In this document: positions 23,493-35,349 of the stretch, piece after piece
Layout: each line of letters begins with the position of its first letter
Position numbering within the stretch: the first letter of the stretch is position 1
Assembly: GCA_028751875.1 (NCBI GenBank)
Contig: CM054145.1
Location: 2,773,064 to 2,837,063, forward strand
Direction of reading: 5' to 3'
DNA: 64,000 bases
DNA from: Rapana venosa
Taxonomy: Eukaryota > Mollusca > Gastropoda > Neogastropoda > Muricidae
Position numbers and translations under genes: made by a program
Notes under the pieces: model-generated
What the model saw: the letters and a program-made list of their open reading frames with translations, nothing else
Database searches by the model: none
What the model was told of the DNA's origin: nothing

Positions 23493-26024
23493 GTCCTGTT
23501 TTATGACCAAATGGAAACATACCACTCAGTTTGCCAAATATTGTGAATTCTCAGCCAAACCTGTTTGCACGAACAATCAATGGCATCCTTTGTGAATGCT
23601 TGTAGTTGAGTAGCCTGTATAATTCAGCTTTTTCTCTGAAGCTGGAGCATGGCTGCCTACATGAGAACGGCCACGCACACAAACGTCTCATCCATTGCGT
23701 CATGCCTGAGTGAGACAGAGTATGTTGTGTGTGGCCTCTAGGGTGTTTCTCTGAGCTAGGACAACAGGACACTCTCAGCACCAACATTGTTATCTAGACG
23801 TTTTCTTTCACAGGATGTCTTGCAGACAATGTGTGTCATGTTATGCATGTATGTTCATTGGCTTTGTATCTAAAGGATGTTTGCTTTGTCAGGTTTCAGT
23901 CGAGGAAATTTGGCCTCTGCTTCTCTGTGTGTGTTATGAGCTGCATATCCATTCAGAATTTTTCACTCGTTTTCCTGACGAGATGGAACAGATAGCTTTA
24001 GGGCGATTTTTACCTCAGATATTTTTTGTGTATGTCATTTAAAACAATTTTTAATAGGGAAGGGGGGTTTGTAGTGTATTGTTTGTTTGTTATGTGGCAT
24101 ACAACGTAGAGATAGTAATTGGTTTGATATGTTTAAGCATTGTGAACGATTTTGTCTTTCCACTGTTTTGATGGTTGTAGTGGGGGTGTGCTAATGTGTG
24201 TGTGAGTGTGTGTGCCCCCAGTGATGATCCATAACTGCACATATGTGCGTGCACTTGTGTGCACATGAATACGTACACAGTAATGACTACTAACACAACA
24301 CTGCAGAATGCAACAGTGTGCACTATATAACTCGCACGCTCACTTTCTCTGTCGCAGTTAATAACGGTCCGTCTGAATGACCTGTCATCATTTCACTACT
24401 GATCTGCTTGTCCTAAGTCACTGTGCTGTGTGTTGCGTGGTATACCAGTATATTTATTGATTGACACAAACCAAGTCTTCATCTGTCTCACTCACACTGT
24501 GAAACACAGCTTGTGCCAGGGGAGGGACTTACCAGCAGTAATACTCGTCGTGTGTCAGTCGTAATTGTCATGGCAAATCGCAGGGTCTTTCTTTTTTTGT
24601 GTTTTCTTTTTCATGTTTTTATTTTATTTTCTCATACTCCTTTTGTTTGATCTTTTCCCTTGAGTGGGGGTGGGAGATGTAGAGTGAAACGTTGAAAAAA
24701 CAGGTGATTCTTTTTTTTTGAAGATTGGCTCGGTTGTGAAAGGAATCTTGAGTTACCTGTGTATAGGTTGTGACTGTGCCGTGTCGTCAGGTTTGTCAGT
24801 GTGTGCCTGTGTGGTGTGCTTATTCAAATCAAGTGTGTGTGTGTTTAATTCATCTGCTTATTCGCAGAATGTCTGGATATTTTTTTGGGGGGGTGGGTTA
24901 GGTTGGGTTTTTGGTTTTGTTTTGAAAGAATTTTTCCATACTCTGGTATTAGAAACTTTGGGGCTTGGCACTTTCCTGTCTGTACATTTTTTGGGTTTTG
25001 TTTCGTTTTATTTTGCTTCGTTTGTTTGTAATGAGACCAAGGAACAAGACGTTATTCATAAATTATTGTTGTACTGGAATTCAGGATCTGATTCACTGTC
25101 ACCAGGGTGTCATTGACTCCCTGTCTGTCTGTATCCTCTTTCTTTCCATCTCACTTTGTCTGTCTGTCTGTGGGTGTCTTGAAATGCAAAGGGAACATGG
25201 ACTTTCAGTGTGGAAATATGTAATCAGGAAAAAGTGAAACTCTGTGTGAGTAATGTCACAATGTTAACCAACTGTTTGGGGTTTTTTTGTTTGTTTTTTC
25301 CCTGTACATTTGTCAGGGAAAACATGTCTGAAAAAAACAAACTTACAGTATAGAGAGAATCCTCTGAACACATCTGTGGTGCTTTTAATTTTGTATGGGA
25401 TGTTATTACAAGTTAGCCTGCCCCCCACCTCCCCCTTTTGTACGAAAGTTGTTCCTCTTTTGAAAATAAGACATTTATAAAAATTTTAAAAAGGAATGGA
25501 AAATGAATCATGGTTACAGAACAAATTTTTTTTTTTAACAAGGTGTTCTCAACAATTGGCTTGAAAACAGTCAAGTGACATTTCTCATGTTTGTACTGGA
25601 TGTAGATCAACTTGCTTGAATGATTTTGTTTTAAGCCAGGCAAGAAAGAATGTGACGGTTGGCCCTCTGTACTCCCTGAATCCTGGTTTTGTCTCAGAAC
25701 CACCTCACCCAGCCCTCGGGTCTGGTCATGGGGGTGTTGTGACAAGCCCCCAGGTGGTCTGTGTCAGTGTGTCGGTGTGTGTCAGTGTGTGTGTGTGTGT
25801 GTGTGCATGCAAGCGCTTTCCAATTTTGTCCTTTTTATGGGAACTAAGGTATTGGACACTGTTGTGGAACTGTATGTATCTCTTATGATGGAGCAATATA
25901 TCTGTTGAAAAAATGACTGGTGTGTGTTGTGTGTGTGAGAGAGAGTTCATAAGTAAAACAGGTTTTCATGAAAGTCTGTCATTGCTGTTGCATTAGTTTA
26001 TATCAAATAAATTTTAAAAAATAA

Positions 26025-26100
26025 AACCTGTTCTGCCTTTCAGAAGAGTAGGCCATCCTGGCTAGTAAGAATTGATGGCAAAAAAATATAGTTAAAAAAA
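26025..26100 (+). repeat. SINE-C fragment
   Basis: CCTTTCAGAAGAGTAGGCCAT followed by GATGGCAAAA and an A-rich end. Confidence 0.6.
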
Positions 26101-26151
26101 TACATGTACACTGGTGTTATGTTTTAACATCATTCCCAAAGTCAGAATTCC

Positions 26152-26536
26152 TTAACCCATATGTGCCCATTTTGGGATGCCATGTTTTTCATGATACTAA
26201 TCATTGACTTATTTGAAGCAGTCAAGGGGGTCTATGGGCATCCAGCTGTTGTGTTCTTGGTCATTGGCCTCCTTTTGAGTTTTCAAGAAAAGCCATCATT
26301 TGCATTTTTTCACCCAAGTGTTGAGCAGCCATGGCAAGCAGTAAAAGGTAAGTCTGCATATTTTACATATAACACATTTTTGTAGTAGACCAAGAACAAA
26401 TAATGGAGATTGGGATATTATCTAAAAGTGGTTTTGGCAGATTTAACAGAAAACTGTTTTACTGGCAGATGTGAGTGTTTGATGCACCGTCCCAAAAATG
26501 GGACAGTGGCCATGAGAGGGATAGTTTTATTTTTAA
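26152..26536 (+). mobile_element. TTAA-ended MITE candidate with terminal palindromes
   Basis: The left end is TTAACCC followed by GTGCCCATTTTGGGATGCC. The right end, read inward, carries TATCCCTCTCATGG then TGTCCCATTTTTGGGACGG. The right terminal TTAA appears mutated (GGGATAG, about 26519-26525) or is the TTAA at 26533. The overall design matches the 720-bp element at 20839. No transposase ORF was recognised. Confidence 0.5.
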
Positions 26537-26679
26537 CCATGCAAGTTATAAATTTGTGCCTCTTGTGTTGCAGACTCTACAAGGTACATCAAGTTTTAGC
26601 AATGCTGGAAGATGACAGCAGTATCCAAGAAGCCACAGTCTTTATTTAGCCACCTTCAGTGAATGAGGACATGGGTGAA

Positions 26680-27235
26680 GACAGAGGACGGGGCAGGAGC
26701 AGTGTCCAGCATCAATGGCCATCAGCTGTAGGCACCTTTCACCACCACAGTATTCATTACTGGTGAACACCAGCCCCTGTATGATGCAGAGTGAGCGGTG
26801 TTGGCTGGGCTGATGTAGCCAGCATGACTGGAGAGTTCATTCAGTTGCTGCCCTGTATGGTGCCAGAGGCCCAGCCACAGAGTACCTGGTGTTGGTACTG
26901 CAGCTCCAGGAGGAAGAAGCGTGTTCCTGTCACCTCACCTTGCAACGCCGCTGTCAGAAAAGAACATCGCTGTCAGGCACTGTCTGGGCAATCTTCTGCA
27001 GGACTGCCCTGTGAGGGATGTCAAGGAGATGCAGAAGACGTCAAGAGGCTCCTTTGGTTTTGCCGCAGACACGACGTCAGTGGTGGAATAACAGAAACAT
27101 TGTTTATTTTCCCAACAAGGCTGGTCTACATCTAGTTCAAGTACCACAGAGGTGGTCTACATCTAGTTCAAGTACCACAGAGGTGGTCTTGACCCGAGTC
27201 CTGGAAGGTTCGGATCACACGGCCTTTCACCTTCA
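26680..27235 (+). other. GC-richer stretch, no recognised gene
   Basis: Composition differs from its T-rich neighbours, and a 114-aa frame (26791-27135) contains several Cys, Arg and Lys residues. No family is recognised. A 34-bp unit is doubled at about 27119-27186. It could be a decayed transposase tail associated with the adjacent TTAA element, but that is speculation. Confidence 0.3.
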
Positions 27236-27984
27236 AACACACACACACACACTGATATTGGCTTTCACCTCTCTTCTCATCTAGATTTATCTCTCCAACT
27301 CTGTGGAAGTACGAATTTGACTTTGACCCCTCTGTCTCTCTCCTCCACCCTGTCTCTTTCTTTCTTCCCCCCCCCCCCCTTTCCTGTGAAAGGAGTGCTT
27401 ACTACAGATTAACCGCATCACTTAAGGTGAATATTTAATCCTTTCTGCCTGTTTAACTGCCTGTTCTGTTTCTCTTCCTTGAAAGTGAGCAGAAACTGAG
27501 AGTATTGAAGGTACTATAAGCAAGTATGACTTGTCCTCTTTTAAATGAAGGGGGGGTGTTAATTGTTTGTGTGTGTGTATATATATCTTTAAATTTTTTT
27601 ACAAAGGTGTTAACTGTTTTATAGGGCAGAGAGATACAACTGCTTCTTTCTTCTGGTGTTTGCATAACTAATCCTTTTTGTTTTTAATCCATCATTTTCT
27701 TATCCCATGTTCAAAAGAGAGAAGAGGAGACTCCATGTATCTGAGTGTTAGAAATGACCCAAACAGTGCTGAACGAGAGAGAAAGGGGGAGGAGAAAGGG
27801 GTGGGTGGGGGTGGTGTTATTGATTCAGCGGGGTATGGAAAATATGATACATTGATTTTTTAAAAAAGTTATGAATCAAGTGTCCCATTTGATCAGATAT
27901 CTGACTATTAGTGTAATCCATTTTGAATGGAGGCTGTTTTAAGTGATTACTTGCACTTTTGTGACTTATTACAAATGCCAGTTC

Positions 27985-29375
27985 TTTATAGAACACTCAG
28001 ATGTTCTTTATAGAACACTCAGATGTTCTTCATAGAACACTCTCAGGTGTTCTTCATAGAACACTCAGGTGTTCTTTATAGAACACTCATGTTCTTCTTT
28101 ATAGAACACTCATATTCTTTTATAGGACACTCAGATGTTCTTTGTAGAACACTCTCAGATGTTCTTCATAGAACACTCAGATGTTCTTCTTCATAGAACA
28201 CTCAGATGTTCTTTATAGAACACCCAGATGTTCTCCACAGAGCACTCTCATGTTCTCCACAGAGCACTCTCATGTTCTTTATAGAACACCCAGATGTTCT
28301 TTATAGAACACCCAGATGTTCTTCTTTATAGAACACCCAGATGTTCTTCTTTATAGAACACGCCAATGTTCTTCTCTATAGAACACGCCAATGTTCTTCT
28401 CTATAGAACACGCAGATGCTCTTTATAGAACACGCAGATGTTCTTCTTCATAGAACACACTCAGATGTTCTTCTTCATAGAACACACTCAGATGTTCTTC
28501 TTCATATAACACACTCAGATGTTCTTCACAGAACACTCAGATGTTCTTCATAGAACACTCAGATTTTTTTTTATATAGGGCTCCCAGATGTTCTTTATAG
28601 AACACCAGATGTTCTCCATAGAACACTCTGATTTTCTTCTTTATAGATCATTCAGATGCTCTTTATAGAACACCCAGATGCTCTTTATAGAACACCCAGG
28701 TGTTCTTTGTAGAACACCCAGGTGTTCTTTGTAGAACACTCAGATGTTCTTTACAGAACACTCAAATGTTCTTCTTCTAACACTCATACGTTCTTCATAG
28801 AACACTCGGATGTTCTTCTGCATGTAACACTCAGATGTTCTTTATAGCACACTCAAATGTTCTTCATAGAACACTCATATGTTCTTCATCATAGAACATT
28901 CATATGTTCTTCACAAAACACTTAGATCTTCACATAACACTCAGATGTTCTTTACATAACACTCAGATGTTCTTTATAAAACGCTCATATGTTCTTTATA
29001 GAACACTCAGATGGTCTTCTTCACAGAATAGTCATGATGTTCTCCTTCATAGGACACTCAAATGTTCTTCATAGAACACTCAGATGTTCTTCAAAAAACA
29101 CTCAGATGTTCTTCTACATGTAACACTCAGATGTTTGTTCTTCATAGCACACTCAAATGTTCTTCGTCATAGAACACTCAGATCTTCACATAAGACTCGG
29201 ATGTTCTTCATAGAACACTCGGATGTTCTTTATAGAACACTCATATATTCTTCTTCATAGAACACTCAGATGTTCTTCACATAACACTCAGATGTTCTTC
29301 ATAGAACTTAGATGTTCTTTTGTTCTTTACATAACTCAGATGTTCATAGAACACTCGGATGTTCTTCACATAACA
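27985..29375. repeat. About 22-bp palindromic satellite array, roughly 60 units
   Basis: A degenerate unit of the form TGTTCTTTATAGAACACTCA-GA runs for almost 1.4 kb. Each unit contains inverted hexamers TGTTCT and AGAACA separated by 4-6 bases, so adjacent units can pair as short hairpins. CTTC/CTTT length variants are common. It lies between the convergent MICAL and TUB genes. Confidence 0.9.
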
Positions 29376-29734
29376 CGTGTTGCGCTGCATTTAAGCCCGA
29401 TTATACTGTCGGATAGAAGCAGATGACAAAACACCATGTTTTTTTGTGTGTGTATATGTTTTTTTATTCATCAAGTCAGATAAGAGATGGAACATGAGCA
29501 CCTTTCGCATACCTCACCAAAAAAAACCAAACAACAAAATCCACATCATTCATTCCTGTCTGTGACCTCACAGATTACTGTGTCATCACATTTGTACACA
29601 TAGGACGGCATTGAGTGAGATCAGCTAACTTGTGACCCCCCAATGAGCATTTTATTCCTGGCGCTGATTTGTGTTTGGACATACCCCGCCTCCCTCTAAA
29701 AAAAATGAATCTGTCTAAACAGAGATGGTGTTTA

Positions 29735-29937
29735 TTTGTCAAACAAACCCATTTCAAGGAAGGTTCTACTTTTTATTTTTCAAGCAAACCCATTTCAAGG
29801 AAGGTTCTACTTCTTATTTTTCAAACAAACCCATTTCAAGGAAGATTCTACTTCTTATTTTTCAAACAAACCCATTTCAAGGAAGGTTCTACTTATTTTT
29901 CAAACAAACCCATTTCAAGGAAGATTTTGCTTATTTC
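29735..29937. repeat. 40-bp minisatellite, 5 units
   Basis: The unit contains CAAACAAACCCATTTCAAGG followed by AAGGTTCTACTTCTTATTTT. It is open in several frames only because of its periodicity. Confidence 0.9.
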
Positions 29938-32340
29938 AGACACATGTTTTAAGAGAAGGGTGTGTGTGTATGGGGAGCCTTGTATGTTATTTCTGAAATG
30001 TTGTCAAATTATATGGATAGAGTACTATTCATACCATGACACATAAACACAGGTTTTCCTTGACAGACTTGGCACCTAGGTACACACAAGCGTCGCTAAA
30101 AGAATAGTAACTTTGGGATCAGGTTTTCCAAAAACGATTTTAGAATATTTCCTCATTTTTCAACTGTAACAAATTTACAACGACTAAAGAAACCTTTACA
30201 GCTTATTGTCGCTGCCCCCGTCACCCCGCCACAGGAAACTGCGTTCAGCTGCCATTCTGACAGTTCTTTTCTCAACCATTGGACGGTATGTGGACTATAC
30301 ATAGTTCCACTGGATATTTTTTGTTTAGTGTGTGTGTGAGTGAATATGTTAGACGACTCATCTTTATACAAATCACAAATAAATAATTTATGCCAAGATC
30401 AAATTACACAACAGCAATCTTTATGTTCATTTATATCTCGCTGATATTATTTGCAAAAAACAAAAGAAAAGTACATCACTGTACAGTACAAAAAACCACT
30501 GTATATACAGTACAAAATAATTCCAATTCAAATAAAATTCCAATATCAAGTAGGTCTCCAATATAGAGAACACACTGAACAAGCATAAATCATGAACACT
30601 GAGACATATAAACAGTAAGTAATACTTAGCTATCAGAACACAAATGAACAAAAATTGAATGGGTGAGGTGATAGGACACAAGTCTGAAAAATTCACGAAT
30701 CAAACATGAACACACTGTTTTCTGATACTGTGAATCAACTGACATGTAATGGTATCATGCACTATTTGTTGAATTATTTACATAGATATTTCATTAATTG
30801 ATTATATAATATATATATATATATTATACATATATACATAAATATATATATATAATTGTGTGTGTGTGTCTATATAGAGAGAGAGAGTGTGTGTGTGTGT
30901 ATCGCTTATAAATAAGTTGCACAGTCAATAGTCTATTTACTATCTGTTTTGCAACACAGATAGCCATTACACTTTTATAAAGATTTTAGGTTTCATTTTT
31001 CTTAACACAACATATGCATTCTTCTTCATAAGCTTGCCTTGGCATGAAACAATTTTTACGTCCAAATTCAGATTGTGCCATTTCATAATTATAACCAGTG
31101 AACAATCATCATTGCTTTCTAGCTCACCATAGTACATGTACAACTTACAATATATATATATGTAAAAATCCTCAATTTACTTATATTTTGGACCACTGAA
31201 AATTTTGATTTTTCCCCTTATTTGGAAACGATAGAACAATGGACATTAACAAATTTTGGGACTGAAACATGAAACATATTTTAAAAAAATATGTATCTAA
31301 TCAATATAATCTATAGTTATCTGGCCAATTTTAATTTCAGAGGATGACAGTTTCTAGTAAAACTTGCAATGTGAATGTTTACCATGCACTTCCCCTTCTC
31401 TCTCTCTCACACACACACCTCAGGTCCTCTTGACTACACTCCAATGATGTGATGAGATGTTTTCTCAACTGATGCTTATTGGGGATCTCGGGGACTTGGT
31501 TAGTTCAGGCCTAAACCGAAAGAGACTTGCAAGAAGTGGCTCATTTTGGCTGAAGTGGTGTTGGAGGTGAAGGTGTCACGATCAATATTCTTTTGAGTGT
31601 CAAGTTCACAGAGTTTCGGTGATGGATTTTCCAAAAATCCTCAGCTTCTGGAGCAAAACCCCATTTGCGGTAAGAGCACATTTTTTATCTACATTTTGCC
31701 ATGTTACTTGTTTCTTACTTATTTTAAAGTACAAATACTTTTTTTTTCTCCAAATCTTCTCCAATACTTAACTATCAACTAACAACACATACTAATAATG
31801 TAATCTGTCAGACAAAACGTACCACAATCATCTAATTAACTAACAAAGCTTCCCTAAAGCCTATCACTAACAAAACTTGTTTTCCCTCTTTCATGTTCAC
31901 ATGTATTGCTATGCACACATAAAACCATATCGTATAGAATTTGTGTATAGACTTTGACATACCATAAGCTACCGCAAATGTGTCAAGTAAAATATGGGTA
32001 AACCAATGTTGTTTATGTACCTCTGTCAGTCTAAGCAATTGCACTTGTTTCATCCATGAGAAAAAAGCATGTTGTGCAGTGTCAGTGTGTGACAGCACAG
32101 CCTAGGAGAGTAAAACAATGCACGCTCACAAGTCCATCTTTTCTGCTATCTATCACATGGCTGCTATTCAGCAAAAGCACATGGCCAGACACATGTCTCA
32201 GTTATATATATCTAGTCTGTACAGTCAAGCAATGGCTATAACAACTCCATTCAAAAAGGAATCTGACTTTAGCAATTGTTGCCTTGTATTCAATTTTAAT
32301 CCTGTATTTCAACTGTTTCACAAAAACGTTCAGTTCTGGT

Positions 32341-32425
32341 AAATGATTTTCAAGTCTACATCTGTAAATATATTATGATTCTACATCTGTAAATATATTA
32401 TGATTCTACATCTGTAAATATACTA
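32341..32425. repeat. 27-bp tandem repeat, 3 units
   Basis: The unit TCTACATCTGTAAATATATT plus ATGAT is repeated three times. Confidence 0.85.
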
Positions 32426-32522
32426 TTTGATTGTAGGGTAATGAATATACAATCATCCACTCTATATGAAATGTTCACATTAAATGTGTATTCACAATGG
32501 CCATTAATCCTTTTCTCTAACT

Positions 32523-33238
32523 TCACATAGTTCTTGCAAGTTTGTAATCCCCAAAGAAATGTTCGACTGAGTCTTTTCTGTTATTGCACAGAGCACATCT
32601 TGTATTTGTTATACCCATTGCACACAGAACAATAGTAACGACAAATCCGTGAATGATTTTTATCCGTAACCATTGTAATCTGTTGTCTTTAATCTTGTGC
32701 AGTTTTTCAAATACCCCCCTACCAGCTGATTTCTTCATTAAGTTTCTGTGTCCATTTTTTACAGCATTTGGGTTCTGTGTTGTTTGACATCAACTTTTCA
32801 TAGTAGAGTTTTGAGCCCCTGTGTACACTATCTATTGTCTGTATTGCTTTAGGTGCGTCTGTACAACAATGTACATTGTCACCTATTCTGACTGCTGCCT
32901 TTTTTGCAAATTGTTGGATTGATGAGAATTGTTGATAGAAAAGTTTCCATTTTTTGGTGTTTTCCTTGAGAAGGTTTTTTTTTGTATATCAGATATACCT
33001 TTTTCTGCTAAAACACTTGTTACTAACTACTCTATTTCCTATGGCAATGTTTTCACTATACAAAATAGGTTCTGCAAAAAATTCATTTTCATTTTGTGGA
33101 GTAACGCAAGTACAGAAAATGTTATAAGCTTTAAAAAAAAAAAGCAAGTCTTAAGAAATGGGTAGACTATGTATGTCTGCAGTACATACCCACTTGTGAT
33201 TAGATTTTCTAAGATTTCTTACCCATGAAAGTTTCAAA

Positions 33239-33276
<38 letters not shown>

Positions 33277-33545
33277 TTTGGTATATCAGGTATATTTAGT
33301 CCACCTTAACTGCCGTCTGTCTTACTATCTTGTCTTGCTTATTGCTCCAAACAAATTGAAAACAAAGTTTCTGTAACTGTTTCAAAAAATGATCGGGTGG
33401 GTCTGGTAGTAATATCCACAGATGTATAAGCTTTGAAAGAATAAGAGACTTAAGTACAGCTACTCTACCTAATGGAGTAATAGTTCTTTGTGACCTTATT
33501 TTGAAAAGCAGTTTAACCTCTGAAAATTTATTACTGTAATTTCAC
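32523..33545 (-). pseudogene. Decayed L1/Tx1-like retrotransposon fragment
   Basis: The minus-strand translation gives [47 protein letters not shown] (about 33508-33310). After broken sequence it gives RLQWLRIKIIHGFV and a C-terminal zinc-like CALCNNRKDSVEHFF (about 32690-32560). This matches the copy at 48677-50135 block for block, so both belong to one LINE family. The upstream polymerase core is absent. Confidence 0.8.
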
Positions 33546-35215
33546 AATCTGTTACTGTCTAGGTAAACCAAACACCTAATATTATAGATTGGGGGGAAGG
33601 GGGGGGGGGTCCAAATAATTTTTATATGGGGGCAAAATATTTTGCTGGAATTTTTCTTACTTCCTAGCCATTTAGTCCGAGCTTTATCCTTAATCACGCG
33701 TAGTACTGAAACTTGACACAAATCTGCCGACACAATAGGTGTTTGAAAGAGATTTCATTACAATACTATCAAAGGTTTTTAGAGATGTATGCTTTAATGT
33801 GCCTCTGGGTACTGGGGTAGGCCTACCCACAAAGTCAGGCAAAGGTCAAACACGGTGAGTTGACAATACAACATAATAAACACAATACAAAACAAAAGAA
33901 TCTGGTCTCAAACTAGTTGGTCAAGGGGTATTTCATTTGTAAAAGTGTATTTTGTAAAATCATCTTGCTCCCTGTAACAACACATACACACATGCATGCA
34001 CAATTCTTTAAAAGGCAGTTTCGCTGGGCTTTGCCAGGTTCAACAATCCCACCACCACCAACCACCGACTCCTCAGAAGTCCAGTTAAGTCACCAATTGT
34101 GGGAAATCTTAGAGCAAATCTTGTAAATAATGATCAATGACATGAATAATGCTTTTGCTAAATCTACTACCTCAGCTATTGTTGTGGCCTTTTTTTCCTC
34201 TAGTGAATTGACTGTGACTGATGCTGCATCATTCACACACGCATGTTCCCACTTAAATTTACCACTGCCTTGTTCAGAGTGTAAAATTTTATATACCACA
34301 GTTTTTAAAAAAATATTTGAAGTGAATAAAGCCACAACTCTAAAATTAAAGGGAAAAAAAGGGAACTTGACAACAGTAAAATGTCTCAAATCGATAAAAC
34401 TTTGCCCCTTTCTAGTTAAAAAAACACACCCAACAGCGAGTCAAGGGAAAGGGAACCTTGTCAAAGAATGAGACGAAAAGAAAATGTACAATAGTACATC
34501 TAAAAAAAAAAATGTTAACAGCCTCACTTTTTGGTAAGTAAGTATGTAGGAGCCTGTATAAAAGCAAAGGAAAATATAGTAGCAAAGTTTGTGAAATAAT
34601 GGGTATCACTCTTAAAGCCATGCAAAGGGACCACCATTTTTCTGTAAAATGGAAAACAAAGACCAGCAACTAGGTATGTGTACAGGGAACTTTATACAAT
34701 ATCTGTCGGACTGTGACTTGGCACAGAGAAAAAGGAATCAATCCGTTTAGACACGCACACACACACTTCCATTCACCAAACACGCATGTCTACTCGTCCC
34801 ACTGGCGAAGAAGAAGAGAAGAAAAAGGCCCCTTAGAGAATGTGCAGTCGTTTCCAACAATCTTCTCATGGCAAAACACTGTGTTCCTTTCTCCCATAAA
34901 ACACCACCGTCAGAGAGTGAATTGTAAACCAACAATCTCCTCTGCACCGTTTTTTTTGCATCAGATACAAACAAAATGTTGCACAATTTTCCAAATCAAC
35001 GATTTTGACAAGCGAGTCTACTGCACGGGAAAAAAATTGCGTAAAATCAAAGAAATGACGGTCGCAGGTGGGTGAAACTGAATGTACACATGTTGACCCC
35101 CCCCCTCCGAGTGTATTTTTGGGGAGAGTTGCGTTTAGTTGAAAATAAACCCCAAACAAACCAGCGACATGTATGTCTGTCTGTTTGTTTCAGAGAGGAG
35201 GAGGTGGTGGGGAAG

Positions 35216-35349
35216 CTATTCGCAGGCCAGCTTGCTGTCAAAGCTGGACAGGGCGATGCCGAAGGCCTGCAGGGCACACATGGGGTAGTTGTAGTCCATG
35301 GTGAAGACGTCCTCCGCCACGCGACCAAACTGCATCACGATGTAGTCCA
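35216..35349 (-). CDS. TUB: TUB exon 10: C-terminus
   Basis: Reads [44 protein letters not shown] then TAG (35218-35216). FDSKLACE is the tubby signature ending, with the central hydrophobic helix [12 protein letters not shown] intact. Confidence 0.97.

Larger units (their letters stand above)
13916..27984. other. MICAL 3' UTR and gene-poor, T/G-rich flank
   Basis: No exon of a recognisable protein is seen. The region begins with the MICAL 3' UTR; the first AATAAA is at 14405-14410, directly after a CA tract, but the true cleavage site is unknown and other AATAAA motifs occur (for example near 17845 and 26027). Embedded elements are listed separately. Stretches 14420-15150, 16000-17000, 18600-18950, 22400-23050 and 23800-25600 look single-copy or featureless. 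Confidence 0.6.
29376..35215. other. TUB 3' flank, A/C-rich
   Basis: It contains a 40-bp minisatellite (29735-29937), AT-rich sequence with short (TA)n runs (30795-30860, 31148-31162, 33240-33272), a 27-bp triplet repeat (32341-32425) and a decayed LINE (32523-33545). The part directly below 35216 is presumably TUB 3' UTR; no convincing polyadenylation signal was seen close to the stop. 30100-31800 and 33750-35200 show no recognisable element. Confidence 0.6.

Noticed and set aside
26791..27135. Possible piggyBac-type Cys-rich tail
   Set aside because: Cys spacing does not clearly fit the known domain, and no DDE core was found nearby; kept only as an unassigned stretch.
27985..29375. CRISPR-like array
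   Set aside because: The units are contiguous and degenerate with no unique spacers, and the DNA is clearly animal nuclear sequence; it is a satellite.
29669..30046. A 125-aa protein with repeated KQTHFKEGST
   Set aside because: A translation of the 40-bp minisatellite, open in three frames at once because of periodicity.
34130..34471. A 113-aa + strand frame and a 99-aa minus frame
   Set aside because: No recognised motif and no splice or promoter context; the likely location is TUB 3' UTR or flank.
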